Translations under genes and position numbers: made by a program
In this document: positions 32,421 through 39,750 of the stretch, piece after piece
How positions within the stretch are numbered: the stretch's first letter is position 1
How the letters are laid out: each line of letters starts with the position of its first letter
Notes under the pieces: model-generated
Database searches by the model: none
Seen by the model: the letters and a program-made list of their open reading frames with translations, nothing else
Told to the model about the DNA's origin: nothing
Assembly: GCA_963663025.1 (NCBI GenBank)
Contig: OY760073.1
Coordinates: 1,984,001-2,048,000 of the forward strand
Direction: 5' to 3'
Length of the DNA stretch: 64,000 bases
From: JAGWBF01 sp963663025
GTDB taxonomy: Bacteria > Chloroflexota > Dehalococcoidia > Lucifugimonadales > JAGWBF01

Positions 32421-32703
32421 AGATGGCGTTCCTCATAACGTGAGAGCGTATCTCCGGGCGGATTTCCTCGCTACTTGCCATCTCCACTGATCTCCCCACC
32501 AGATCCTCCAAGTAGAAGACAGCGCCGAAGTAAGCTCGCCAATCGGGAGGGGCACCAAACTTGACCAGGATATCCACGTCGCTGACCGCCGTCGCCTCAT
32601 CCCGGGCAAAGGAACCAAACAGGGCAAGCTCGCTTACACCGAATTTCTCAGCCAAGACAGGCTTGTGGGCACGAAGCAGGTCGAGGACTTCATCTCTGTT
32701 CAT
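32413..32703 (-). CDS. MNT-type nucleotidyltransferase (antitoxin of a HEPN/MNT pair)
   Basis: A 96-residue minimal nucleotidyltransferase. The catalytic motif LALFGSFARDEATAVSDVDILVKF (about 26-49) contains GSFARDE and the Asp-x-Asp pair, and resembles MntA proteins that inactivate HepT by AMPylating it. The C-terminal helix ends in IRSHVMRNAIYV. Its start lies 3 bp after the end of a decayed SDR fragment. It is co-transcribed with the HEPN gene. Confidence 0.88.
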   Translation of the reverse strand: MNRDEVLDLLRAHKPVLAEKFGVSELALFGSFARDEATAVSDVDILVKFGAPPDWRAYFGAVFYLEDLVGRSVEMASSEEIRPEIRSHVMRNAIYV

Positions 32704-32706
32704 CGA

Positions 32707-32762
32707 TTAAGCCCCCTCTCCGGTGACGACAGCAACCCTTCCGTCAAACTCGGCCACTGGGA
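32707..32762 (-). pseudogene. remnant of a duplicated SDR 5' end
   Basis: On the minus strand the sequence from 32762 reads PVAEFDGRVAVVTGEGA and then TAA (32709-32707). It matches, at the nucleotide level and with only about five differences in some 45 bp, the 5' end of the SDR gene at 31960-32000 (PVAEFDGKVAIVTGAG). The copy is cut off by the HEPN/MNT cassette. Confidence 0.75.
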
Positions 32763-32775
32763 TACAGGCCGCGCG

Positions 32776-33537
32776 CTACCGGGCGGTCCAGCCCCCGTCG
32801 GCGACGATGGCTGCTCCGGTGATGAAGGACGCTTCGTCGGAGCACAGGTAGGCCGCCACGTCTGCCACTTCTTCAGCTTCGCCGATGCGCCCCAGGGGAA
32901 TCTGCTGGAGGCGCAGGCGAAGCACCTCTTCGGGGTTTCCGGCCTGCGCCCTGCCCCGGCGGGCCAGCGGTGTGTCTATAGGGCCCGGACAGACAGCGTT
33001 GACCCGGATGCCATCCCTGGCATGGTCCAGGGCGAGGCACTTGGTCAACTGGACCACCGCACCCTTGGTAGCGGGATACACCGCGGAAGCGTCTGCTCCC
33101 ACCAAGCCAAGCTGGGAAGCGGTGTTGAGGATGACGCCCCCACCTTGGCTGATCATGATGGGTATGGCTTCCTTGCACCCAAGAAAGACGCCCTTGACGT
33201 TGACAGCGAACAGGCGGTCGTAGGTGGCTTCGTCAATGTCCAGGATGGTGCCCCGCGCGCCCAGCCCGGCGTTGTTGTACAGGATGTCCAGGCGCCCGTG
33301 GGCCTCGATAGCCGCCTGTACCATCTGTCGCACTGAAGAGCTGTCGGAAACGTCGGCATGCACCGGGATGCACCGGCCTCCCTCGGAGGTGACAATACCT
33401 GCGGTTTCGTTGACGGCCTCTTGCTGGATGTCGGCGGCAACCACCAAGGCACCTTCGCGGGCGAACTTGAGGGCCGATGCCCTACCGATGCCCGACGCTG
33501 CCCCGGTGATCAGGGCAACCTTGTTTTCCAGTCTCAT
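32776..33537 (-). CDS. SDR family oxidoreductase
   Basis: NAD(P)-dependent short-chain dehydrogenase of 253 residues with all key parts: TGAASGIGRASAL (cofactor, ~12-24), NNAGLGARG, the Ser in LNTASQLGLV, YPATK (catalytic Tyr and Lys), and a C-terminal PGPIDTPLARRG lid region. It ends with the usual GAAIVADGGWTAR. The substrate is unknown; glucose/ribitol-type and 3-oxoacyl-reductase-type SDRs share these motifs. It precedes the decayed SDR fragment and the HEPN/MNT cassette. Confidence 0.9.
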   Translation of the reverse strand: MRLENKVALITGAASGIGRASALKFAREGALVVAADIQQEAVNETAGIVTSEGGRCIPVHADVSDSSSVRQMVQAAIEAHGRLDILYNNAGLGARGTILDIDEATYDRLFAVNVKGVFLGCKEAIPIMISQGGGVILNTASQLGLVGADASAVYPATKGAVVQLTKCLALDHARDGIRVNAVCPGPIDTPLARRGRAQAGNPEEVLRLRLQQIPLGRIGEAEEVADVAAYLCSDEASFITGAAIVADGGWTAR

Positions 33538-33568
33538 ACCTCTGCTCCTGGCGGAAGGGTGACCGCCA

Positions 33569-34141
33569 CTAGGACGGCGTGCTATCCAGGCTTTCCTTGA
33601 CCTCTTTCAGCGAGTCAGCCATTGTGCGGGCGGGGTAGTCGGGGATGTCCCCATCGTGATAGACCTTGAGGGAGACGAAGGTCGGCCCAGGGCCTTCCAT
33701 CACCTCATCCAGGCTGTACATAAGGTCTTCCAAGTTGTCGAACTGGTAGATCCGAGCATAGCCGCCGTCCTCTGCCATTGCCCCGAAGTTGATGTTGTCG
33801 ATGCCCGGTATGGGAAGGCCGTCGGTGGAGAGGTGGTCTCCATCCTCCATTACGAAGTGCACCAGGTTCGATGGCCCTGCGTTGCCTATGGTAACAAGGC
33901 TGCCCAGGTTAGTCCTAAGCAGGCTTCCAGAGTCCAGCACCAGGATCTTGCGTTCGGGTTGGGCGATGGCCAGCCCCAATCCGACCCCGGGAGCTTTGTC
34001 CATGCAGTCGGAAAGGTCCAAGTCCAGGTCCCTGCGTCCGGAGATGTTGCCCCACTCCCGGAGGGCGGTAGTGGCCGAAACGACCAGGGAATCTCCCCGG
34101 TGTTCGTTTATGAGCTGCATCCCCTGTCGCGAAGGAATCAC
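33569..34141 (-). CDS. TPP-domain protein, degenerate paralogue of a sulfopyruvate decarboxylase-like beta subunit
   Basis: A 190-residue protein colinear with the beta subunit at 34436-35026. The pair share the LGLGLAxAQPxRKxLVxDxxxLLxxNLGSLVTxGN block. In the neighbour the TPP/Mg motif is VDGDGSLLMNLGS; here it is LDSGSLLRTNLGS and the later Asn is replaced by Asp (MEDGDH against FENGVY). Both metal ligands are therefore altered and catalysis by this subunit is doubtful. The GTG at 34141 has AGGAG seven bases before it. It may be a structural or regulatory partner. Confidence 0.72.
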   Translation of the reverse strand: MIPSRQGMQLINEHRGDSLVVSATTALREWGNISGRRDLDLDLSDCMDKAPGVGLGLAIAQPERKILVLDSGSLLRTNLGSLVTIGNAGPSNLVHFVMEDGDHLSTDGLPIPGIDNINFGAMAEDGGYARIYQFDNLEDLMYSLDEVMEGPGPTFVSLKVYHDGDIPDYPARTMADSLKEVKESLDSTPS

Positions 34142-34208
34142 ATTGCTACTCCTGGAGCAGTTGGTGGGGCCGTCCTCATCGCTACGGGAGTGAAGGGGGC
34201 CGAAGTCC

Positions 34209-34439
34209 CTAGTCCGGAGGACCCCCCGTTTGGGTCTTGTAGGCGTTCACCATTATCCACATGCCCACCGGGATAAGGACACCCCCCACCACGGCCACGA
34301 AAAGGTTCTCGTCGAAGACGCCCTTGAATAAGAGCAGGAATCCTCCTGCAACCGTTCCGATTCCTAAGAAACGACCAAGGAGGACTCGCGCAATTATCCA
34401 CAGAGGGTTCGGGCCTTTGGGGCCGGAGTCGCCGTTCAG
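34209..34439 (-). CDS. small two-helix membrane protein with apparent CTG start
   Basis: An open frame not bounded by ATG, GTG or TTG. From a CTG overlapping the stop of the beta subunit gene (CTGA) it encodes 76 residues with two clear hydrophobic helices (FLGIGTVAGGFLLLF and LFVAVVGGVLIPVGMWIMV) separated by KGVFDEN. It ends at TAG (34211-34209) after a hydrophilic NAYKTQTGGPPD tail. The frame is conserved-looking, and the overlap imitates coupled translation. Alternatives: a decayed start, or a frameshift fusion. Unknown family. Confidence 0.45.
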   Translation of the reverse strand: MNGDSGPKGPNPLWIIARVLLGRFLGIGTVAGGFLLLFKGVFDENLFVAVVGGVLIPVGMWIMVNAYKTQTGGPPD

Positions 34440-35026
34440 TCGGCCAGGGCTCCCTGCAGGTCTTTCATGGCGATCTGGGTTGTACGGCTGGGGCGGTCCC
34501 GGAACTGCACCGGAGTGTTTTCAATGACGGGAACGATCTTCAAGCAGACCAGCGTCGGGCCCTTCTGCTCTAGAATGCCGTCCAAGCTGGTGGCCAGATC
34601 TTCGGTGTTGTCGATCTCGTACACCGAGGCGTAGCCGGCTTCCCTTGCCATCCCTGCGAAGTTGGTATCTCCGCTTCCAGGAACGGGCTGTCCGCCGGTT
34701 ATGGCATAAACGCCGTTCTCGAATACGAAGTGGTAAAGGTTCTCCGGTGCCTTATTGCCGACAGTCACCAGGGAACCCAGGTTCATAAGCAGGCTTCCAT
34801 CGCCGTCGACCACCAGCACCTTGCGGTCGGGCTGGGCAAGGGCCAAGCCAAGCCCCAAGGAAGAGGCTTTGCCCATGGCGCCGCCCATGGGGAAGTCCAG
34901 GTGCTCGTTCTTGCTCACGCTGGGCAGACCATGGTGCACATTGTTGGCGCTCATGGTGGTGAGGATTATGGCGTCGTGCCGGTGTTCATCCAGCAGTCGT
35001 ACCGCATCGATGTTTTCTATAGCCAT
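34436..35026 (-). CDS. TPP-dependent decarboxylase beta subunit (sulfopyruvate/phosphonopyruvate decarboxylase-like)
   Basis: A 196-residue C-terminal-type TPP-binding domain, like ComE. The TPP/Mg motif VVDGDGSLLMNLGSLVTVGN (~69-88) and the following FVFENGVYAITGGQPVPGSGDTNFAGMA are intact. The N-terminus ENIDAVRLLDEHRHDAIILTTMSANNVH is the usual ring-binding segment. It forms a heteromer with the alpha-type subunit encoded just upstream at 35092-35595. Acetolactate synthase-like or oxalyl-CoA-related substrates cannot be excluded; no coenzyme M genes are visible. Confidence 0.8.
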   Translation of the reverse strand: MAIENIDAVRLLDEHRHDAIILTTMSANNVHHGLPSVSKNEHLDFPMGGAMGKASSLGLGLALAQPDRKVLVVDGDGSLLMNLGSLVTVGNKAPENLYHFVFENGVYAITGGQPVPGSGDTNFAGMAREAGYASVYEIDNTEDLATSLDGILEQKGPTLVCLKIVPVIENTPVQFRDRPSRTTQIAMKDLQGALAD

Positions 35027-35091
35027 GTGTCTTACCTCCAGGATTCGTAAAGGCAGCTTTCCTTAGGGACACCAATCCAGTGAGATCGGAG

Positions 35092-35595
35092 CTATGCTCC
35101 AAACTCGGTGCCGACCAAAACTGCAACCGGTTTGGAAGTGCGGTCAGCTTCTTCCATGGCCAGGGAGATGCGGTTAGCATCCTCGTCGGTCTCCACCAAG
35201 TAGAAGGTGATCCCCCATGCATGGAGGATGTGCTCTATGAAACGGGCCGCCGAGTCCCGGCACACACCATGCCTGTCCCAACCACGGTATCCCACCAGCA
35301 TAACCAGAGGGTTGTTCACATCCAGACCCAGTCCCCGGATGGAGTCTCCAGACTCGAAGATACCGGTGTTCTGGATGAGGCACACGGGCCTCTTGCCCCC
35401 AACCCAGAGGCCCGCCGCTATGGCCATGGTCTCGCCTTCCCGGCACACGGGAACCAGGTCCACTTCGGGGTCTTCGGTTAGCTGCTGGTACATGAAGTTG
35501 GTCTCACTGTCGGGCAGCCATACCACATGGGTTACTTTGTTCTTCTTCAGCTCCGCTATGATCGAGGCCGGATGAAGCACCGTTTCCTGCTGCAT
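35092..35595 (-). CDS. TPP-dependent decarboxylase alpha subunit (sulfopyruvate/phosphonopyruvate decarboxylase-like)
   Basis: A 167-residue N-terminal-type TPP domain, like ComD. The catalytic Glu is in PVCREGETMAIAAGLWVGGKRPVCLIQNTGIFESGDSIRG (about residues 48-88), matching the conserved REGEAVAIAAGxxLAG element. The last part VVLVTDE-like region reads RISLAMEEADRTSKPVAVLVG. It is first of the four-gene unit alpha, beta, small membrane protein, degenerate beta. Together alpha and beta make a full enzyme. Confidence 0.8.
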   Translation of the reverse strand: MQQETVLHPASIIAELKKNKVTHVVWLPDSETNFMYQQLTEDPEVDLVPVCREGETMAIAAGLWVGGKRPVCLIQNTGIFESGDSIRGLGLDVNNPLVMLVGYRGWDRHGVCRDSAARFIEHILHAWGITFYLVETDEDANRISLAMEEADRTSKPVAVLVGTEFGA

Positions 35596-35734
35596 TCCTT
35601 CTCCTTTCAGCTCCCAGTGTTTCCAGGTAGCTGGCCAGTAACGTCAAACATTATATGAGAGGCCCATTGCAGGGTCAACCGAAACACGGGTCTTCCGACC
35701 TGCCTCCGTGGGAGGTTTGTCAAAACTACTCTGA

Positions 35735-35764
35735 TTGACACGAATATCTTCTGGCAGGTAGTCT
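35735..35764 (+). promoter_or_regulatory. possible promoter before the cytidylate-kinase-like gene
   Basis: TTGACA (35735-35740), 18 bp spacer, TAGTCT (35759-35764): perfect -35, poor -10. It lies in the 282 bp gap between divergent genes (35596-35877), about 115 bp before the start. Nothing else is recognised in the gap. Confidence 0.35.
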
Positions 35765-35877
35765 GGAATCAGCAGGCTCCTGTGTCAGCCGGATGACGAC
35801 CCTACCTTGGAGGTTTCAGGGAACGCCTAAGCCGGCGAATTCGCCGATAGATACAAACCCATCTCAAGGAGCATGTT

Positions 35878-36609
35878 ATGCCGGTAGTAACCTTCAATGG
35901 CCCCATTGGCGCCGGTGGAAACGAGATCGGCTTGAAGGTGGCGGGGATCCTGAACGCCGATTACGTGGACCGACTGATCCTGGCTGAGTCCGCCAAGCGC
36001 ATCGGGTCTTCAGTGGAAGTGCTGCACATGAAAGAGCAGCGAACGGTGCAGATGCGCGACCGTATTTCCAACTTTCTACAGACCATGCTGGAGCGCTCCG
36101 CTATGTCAGGCGCCGCGGGCGAGCCCTACTTCAGCGCGGGAATGGAGTACCTGCCCTCGGAGGAGTACTCGGAGCTGGTGCAGGAACCCCAGACAGCAGC
36201 CCAGAAGCTGAACGACGACAGGGTCCTGGAGGTGACTTCAGCGGTCATCAAGGACCTGGCTGAGTCCGACAACGTGGTAATCATAGGACGGGCATCCAAC
36301 ATCATCCTGAAGGATACGCCCGGAGCGTTGCATGTTGGCTTGGTGACCCCTACCGCCCTGAGGATCAAGACAATCATGGAACGGGAAAACCTGAGCGAGA
36401 AGGAAGCTGAGAGGTACGTTACCGAGACCGAGAAGGCGAGGGTGATGTACTACAAGAAGTTTTTCAAGGTTGACCCCATCACCCCACACCTGTACCACTT
36501 CATGATAAACACGGAGATGATGGACAACGACGCCTCAGCGGAGATCGTGGTGACGGCCGCCAGAAGGATGTCCGAATCCGCCAAAGCGGGCGCAGGCAGC
36601 ACCAGCTAG
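35878..36609 (+). CDS. cytidylate kinase-like family protein
   Basis: A 243-residue P-loop nucleoside-kinase-like protein of the cytidylate-kinase-like family (PF13189-like). The N-terminus VVTFNGPIGAGGNEIGLKVAGILNADYVDRLIL has the GxxGxGG variant of the P-loop, in which the Lys of a normal Walker A is replaced; this is usual in this family. The lid/arginine part is IIGRASNIILKDTPGALHVGLVTPTALRIKTIMERENLSEKEAERYVTETEKARVMYYKKFF. Preferred substrate unknown. It converges with selA, overlapping by 4 bp at the stops. Confidence 0.82.
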   Translation: MPVVTFNGPIGAGGNEIGLKVAGILNADYVDRLILAESAKRIGSSVEVLHMKEQRTVQMRDRISNFLQTMLERSAMSGAAGEPYFSAGMEYLPSEEYSELVQEPQTAAQKLNDDRVLEVTSAVIKDLAESDNVVIIGRASNIILKDTPGALHVGLVTPTALRIKTIMERENLSEKEAERYVTETEKARVMYYKKFFKVDPITPHLYHFMINTEMMDNDASAEIVVTAARRMSESAKAGAGSTS

Positions 36610-37979
36610 AACCGGGGAAGCTCCAAGGCTTCACGCACCGCCCGCAACAGCGTGTCTTCCTCTTCCAGGAAGACGGTCCTGGGGTCAAGGACCACCTGGT
36701 CCCCTTCTATACGGCCTATGATGGGTGTACTGTTGTCCCTGAGCCGATTTATTACAGCTTGGCTTTTCCCCTCCACGCTTTCGCAGTCCAGCGACACCAC
36801 CCACGTATCCAGGGTTTCCCCGGGGAGGCTTCCTCCGCCGATGGTGGACCTGCCTTCTTCCACCGCAGCCCTGCTACCGATGATGGTCTGCCAATGATAC
36901 GCCCTGTCCTCCAGCTCCCCGACGGAGGTGTTGATCATCCTCCATATGGGAATTTTGACCAGGGCCTCTCCCCGAACGTAGTGGAGGAGGGTGGCCGCCA
37001 GGCCCGCCAGGCTCACCTTGTCGATGCGCAGAGCCCTTGCCAAGGGATGGGACTCCAGCTTTCGAATTAGCTCCTGCTTTCCGACAATGATGCCCGACTG
37101 GGGCCCCCCAAGCAGTTTATCGCCCGAGAAGAAGACCAGGGTGGCCCCTTCGGCGATGCTCTCCTGCGGGGTTGGTTCCTGTGCGAGGTCGAAATCCCGT
37201 GTATCCAGGACGCAGCCGCTGCCCACATCATGGAGCACCGGGATCCCGTGATGATTTGCGATATCCGCCAGTTCTCTCACCGAAGCAGAGTGGACAAATC
37301 CATCGACGCGGAAGTTGCTGGCGTGCACCTTCAGCAGCCCACCGGTATTCTCTGTGATGGCCGCGCGATAGTCTTCGGCATAAGTACGATTGGTTGTGCC
37401 AACCTCGACCAGGGTGGCCCCGCTCTGGAGGAGCACGTCGGGAATACGGAAGCCTCCGCCGATCTCGACCTCTTCGCCCCGGGAAACGATTACTTCTTTC
37501 CCTCGCGCCAAGGCCGACAGTCCCAGAAGCATGGCGGCTGCGTTGTTGTTGACCACCAGCGAAGCCTCGGCTCCCGTTACCTGTTTCAGGAGAGGGGCCA
37601 CATGGGCTTGGCGGGAGCCCCGCTTGCCGGCATCCAGGTCCAGCTCCAGGTCGGTGTAGCCCTCCGACGCCTGGAGCATGCCTTCGATGGACTCCAAGCT
37701 CAGCGGCGCCCGGCCTAGGTTGGTGTGCACAATAACGCCGGTGGCGTTGATCACGGGACGAGGATAGACCTGGTCGAGCCGGGCCAGTCTAACCGCTACG
37801 GAGTCGGCAACCTCATCGGCAGAGGGTGGAGACCCACCGCTGCGGACGCTGTTTCTGGCTTCTTCGATGCGCTCCCGGACCAGGTTCACAACCAGCTCGC
37901 GGCTGTACCCTTGGGCGAGGCCGCGTATGGTCCTGCTGGTGAGCACGCTATCTACGCTGGGGAGGTCACGAAGCTCCAT
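36606..37979 (-). CDS. selA: L-seryl-tRNA(Sec) selenium transferase
   Basis: PLP enzyme converting Ser-tRNA(Sec) to Sec-tRNA(Sec). It has 457 residues, the usual length for bacterial SelA. The N-terminal helical domain (LRDLPSVDSVLTS, ~3-15) is tRNA-binding; the core has NATGVIVHTNLGRAPL (~79-94), NNNAAAMLLGLSALARGKEVIVSRGEEVEIGG (~143-174), and the PLP Lys in FFSGDKLLGGPQSG. Its presence means the organism encodes, or encoded, selenoproteins. selB, selD and the selC tRNA are not in the window. Confidence 0.93.
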   Translation of the reverse strand: MELRDLPSVDSVLTSRTIRGLAQGYSRELVVNLVRERIEEARNSVRSGGSPPSADEVADSVAVRLARLDQVYPRPVINATGVIVHTNLGRAPLSLESIEGMLQASEGYTDLELDLDAGKRGSRQAHVAPLLKQVTGAEASLVVNNNAAAMLLGLSALARGKEVIVSRGEEVEIGGGFRIPDVLLQSGATLVEVGTTNRTYAEDYRAAITENTGGLLKVHASNFRVDGFVHSASVRELADIANHHGIPVLHDVGSGCVLDTRDFDLAQEPTPQESIAEGATLVFFSGDKLLGGPQSGIIVGKQELIRKLESHPLARALRIDKVSLAGLAATLLHYVRGEALVKIPIWRMINTSVGELEDRAYHWQTIIGSRAAVEEGRSTIGGGSLPGETLDTWVVSLDCESVEGKSQAVINRLRDNSTPIIGRIEGDQVVLDPRTVFLEEEDTLLRAVREALELPRF

Positions 37980-38030
37980 ACCAACTCTTTCTCTACACCT
38001 AAGGGGGAAAGGTGTACCGCAGGGACAGAA

Positions 38031-39749
38031 CTAGGGGGTCCTGATCTCCCTGGCTACCAGCGAGCCATCGGCGGCCTGCTCGTAGCCGACCAGCACCACC
38101 AAGCCCACCTGGTCGGCGCCCAGCTCCAAATTCGTGTCGCTATCCGCCAGGACCACTCCCGGTGCCCCTGATATGGACCAGGAGCTCACGATGAACGTGG
38201 CGCTGCCCACCAAGGGCGACGCAATCCCTGCTTCGCTCTGTCCCTCATCGGGTGAATCCTCGGAGTTGTCGGTCGCGACCGCCGTCCCAGGCAGTAGGGC
38301 CACATTGGTAGCAATGGGAGTGCCGTCGCCGCTTCGGGTAACCGATACAAGGACATCAGCGCCCACTACCTCGGCGCCGCCTTCCACAGTCGCATCAGGA
38401 GGAACCTCCACTTCAGTGGTACCGATGGTCCAAGTGGTGCCCGAAATGCTTTCCAGAGTGCCTCGGACCCCCTCAGATATCCTTTCGGCAACCAAGGCGC
38501 CGTCAGATACGCTGCCTTCAACGTAGATGGTCCCTACGAACGCCGGGTCAACGAGCAACTCGGCGGAGGCTGGGACGTGAACCGTCACGCCCTCCACCGA
38601 CACCTGGGACAGGGATATGGACTCTACCAGCCCGCCGACCCCGGCCATGACCCGAGAAGCCAGGATAGCACCGTCATCCTGGGCAGATCCCTCCACGAAG
38701 ACGACATCGCCGACCCTGGGTCCGGAGGGGAGGGTGACTGCGGTGTTCCCCGTCAACATCACCGCCTCGTCCCCCACGGTCCATGTATTGCCGACCATCC
38801 CTTCAATGGCGCCTACCAGGGCGACTGAGGACGGGATGGCAATGAAGGAGGGCTCCTCCAGGAACTGGAACAGCTCCGCATCCGATGAGAGCAGCACCGT
38901 GGTGTCCGTGGACAGGAACTGTCTGTAAGCCTCCAAGCTGCGTTGGAAGGCGAAGAACTCGGGGTCCTGCTCCAACGCCTGGGCAAATATCTCGATGGCC
39001 CGGGCCTCACCTTCACCCCGGGTGATGTTGGCCTGCCTTTGAGCATCGGCAAGGATGATGGTGCGGTCCCGTTCGGCCTTAGCCCGTATCCTGGCATCCT
39101 CCTCGGCTCCAAGGGCGCGGGTTTCCCTGGAGATGCGGTCCCGTTCTGCCCGCATCCTGGCAAAGATGTTGGGCAGGGCATCCTCGGGGAACTCAGCCCG
39201 CTTGATCCGCACATCTATGATCTCTATGCCGAAGTCCTCTCCCTGTGGCCCCACCTCAGCATTGGACTCCACCACCACCTTATCGAGTATCTCCTGGCGG
39301 GAGTTGGTGGGAATCACTATGTTGGTGCCGGCCTGGGTTTGGCCGCCGATGATCTCGGCCCTGGTACGGAGGGCTATCTCCTCTTTGAGCTTGTTTGTGA
39401 CGATGCTCCCGATCCTGTCTCCGGCACCGCTCAGCGTTCGCAGTTTCTCAAAGAACTTCTGCACCTCGGTGATGCGGTAGCGGCTGTAGGCGTCGATAAC
39501 CAGGTTCTGCTTCTCCACATCGTTCAGTATTCGGGGCGGGGTATCGATGCGAAGGACGCGCTTGTCAAACCGGTTGACCGATTCCAGGAATGGCGCCTTC
39601 ACCTTGAGGCCGGGCGTCGTGTGGATCTCCTGGATCTCACCGAATCGGGTGACCACTACAAGCTGGGTTTCGTCAACGGTGAACAGGGCCTGGGGGCCCA
39701 ATATGGCCAGCAGCAGGACCAAAGCGACGGCGGCGACAGCGTACTTCAT
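38031..39749 (-). CDS. hflC: HflC-like SPFH protein fused to four DUF5666-like beta repeats
   Basis: A 572-residue protein; the ATG at 39749 lies 1 bp after the hflK stop. Residues 1-310 are a normal HflC: N-terminal anchor (ALVLLLAILG), SPFH/PHB domain with VVVTRFGEIQEIHTTPGLKVKAPF, and a coiled region (RAERDRISRETRALGAEEDA). From about residue 313 to the end come four repeats of ~55-65 residues with the pattern G-x-I-E-x-x-x-G-x-x-W-T-V ... G-x-V-x-V-E-G ... DGAIxAxxI, typical of DUF5666. HflC is usually ~300 residues. In HflKC-FtsH complexes this part would lie outside the membrane. Fusion not known to me. Confidence 0.9.
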   Translation of the reverse strand: MKYAVAAVALVLLLAILGPQALFTVDETQLVVVTRFGEIQEIHTTPGLKVKAPFLESVNRFDKRVLRIDTPPRILNDVEKQNLVIDAYSRYRITEVQKFFEKLRTLSGAGDRIGSIVTNKLKEEIALRTRAEIIGGQTQAGTNIVIPTNSRQEILDKVVVESNAEVGPQGEDFGIEIIDVRIKRAEFPEDALPNIFARMRAERDRISRETRALGAEEDARIRAKAERDRTIILADAQRQANITRGEGEARAIEIFAQALEQDPEFFAFQRSLEAYRQFLSTDTTVLLSSDAELFQFLEEPSFIAIPSSVALVGAIEGMVGNTWTVGDEAVMLTGNTAVTLPSGPRVGDVVFVEGSAQDDGAILASRVMAGVGGLVESISLSQVSVEGVTVHVPASAELLVDPAFVGTIYVEGSVSDGALVAERISEGVRGTLESISGTTWTIGTTEVEVPPDATVEGGAEVVGADVLVSVTRSGDGTPIATNVALLPGTAVATDNSEDSPDEGQSEAGIASPLVGSATFIVSSWSISGAPGVVLADSDTNLELGADQVGLVVLVGYEQAADGSLVAREIRTP

Positions 39750-39750
39750 G

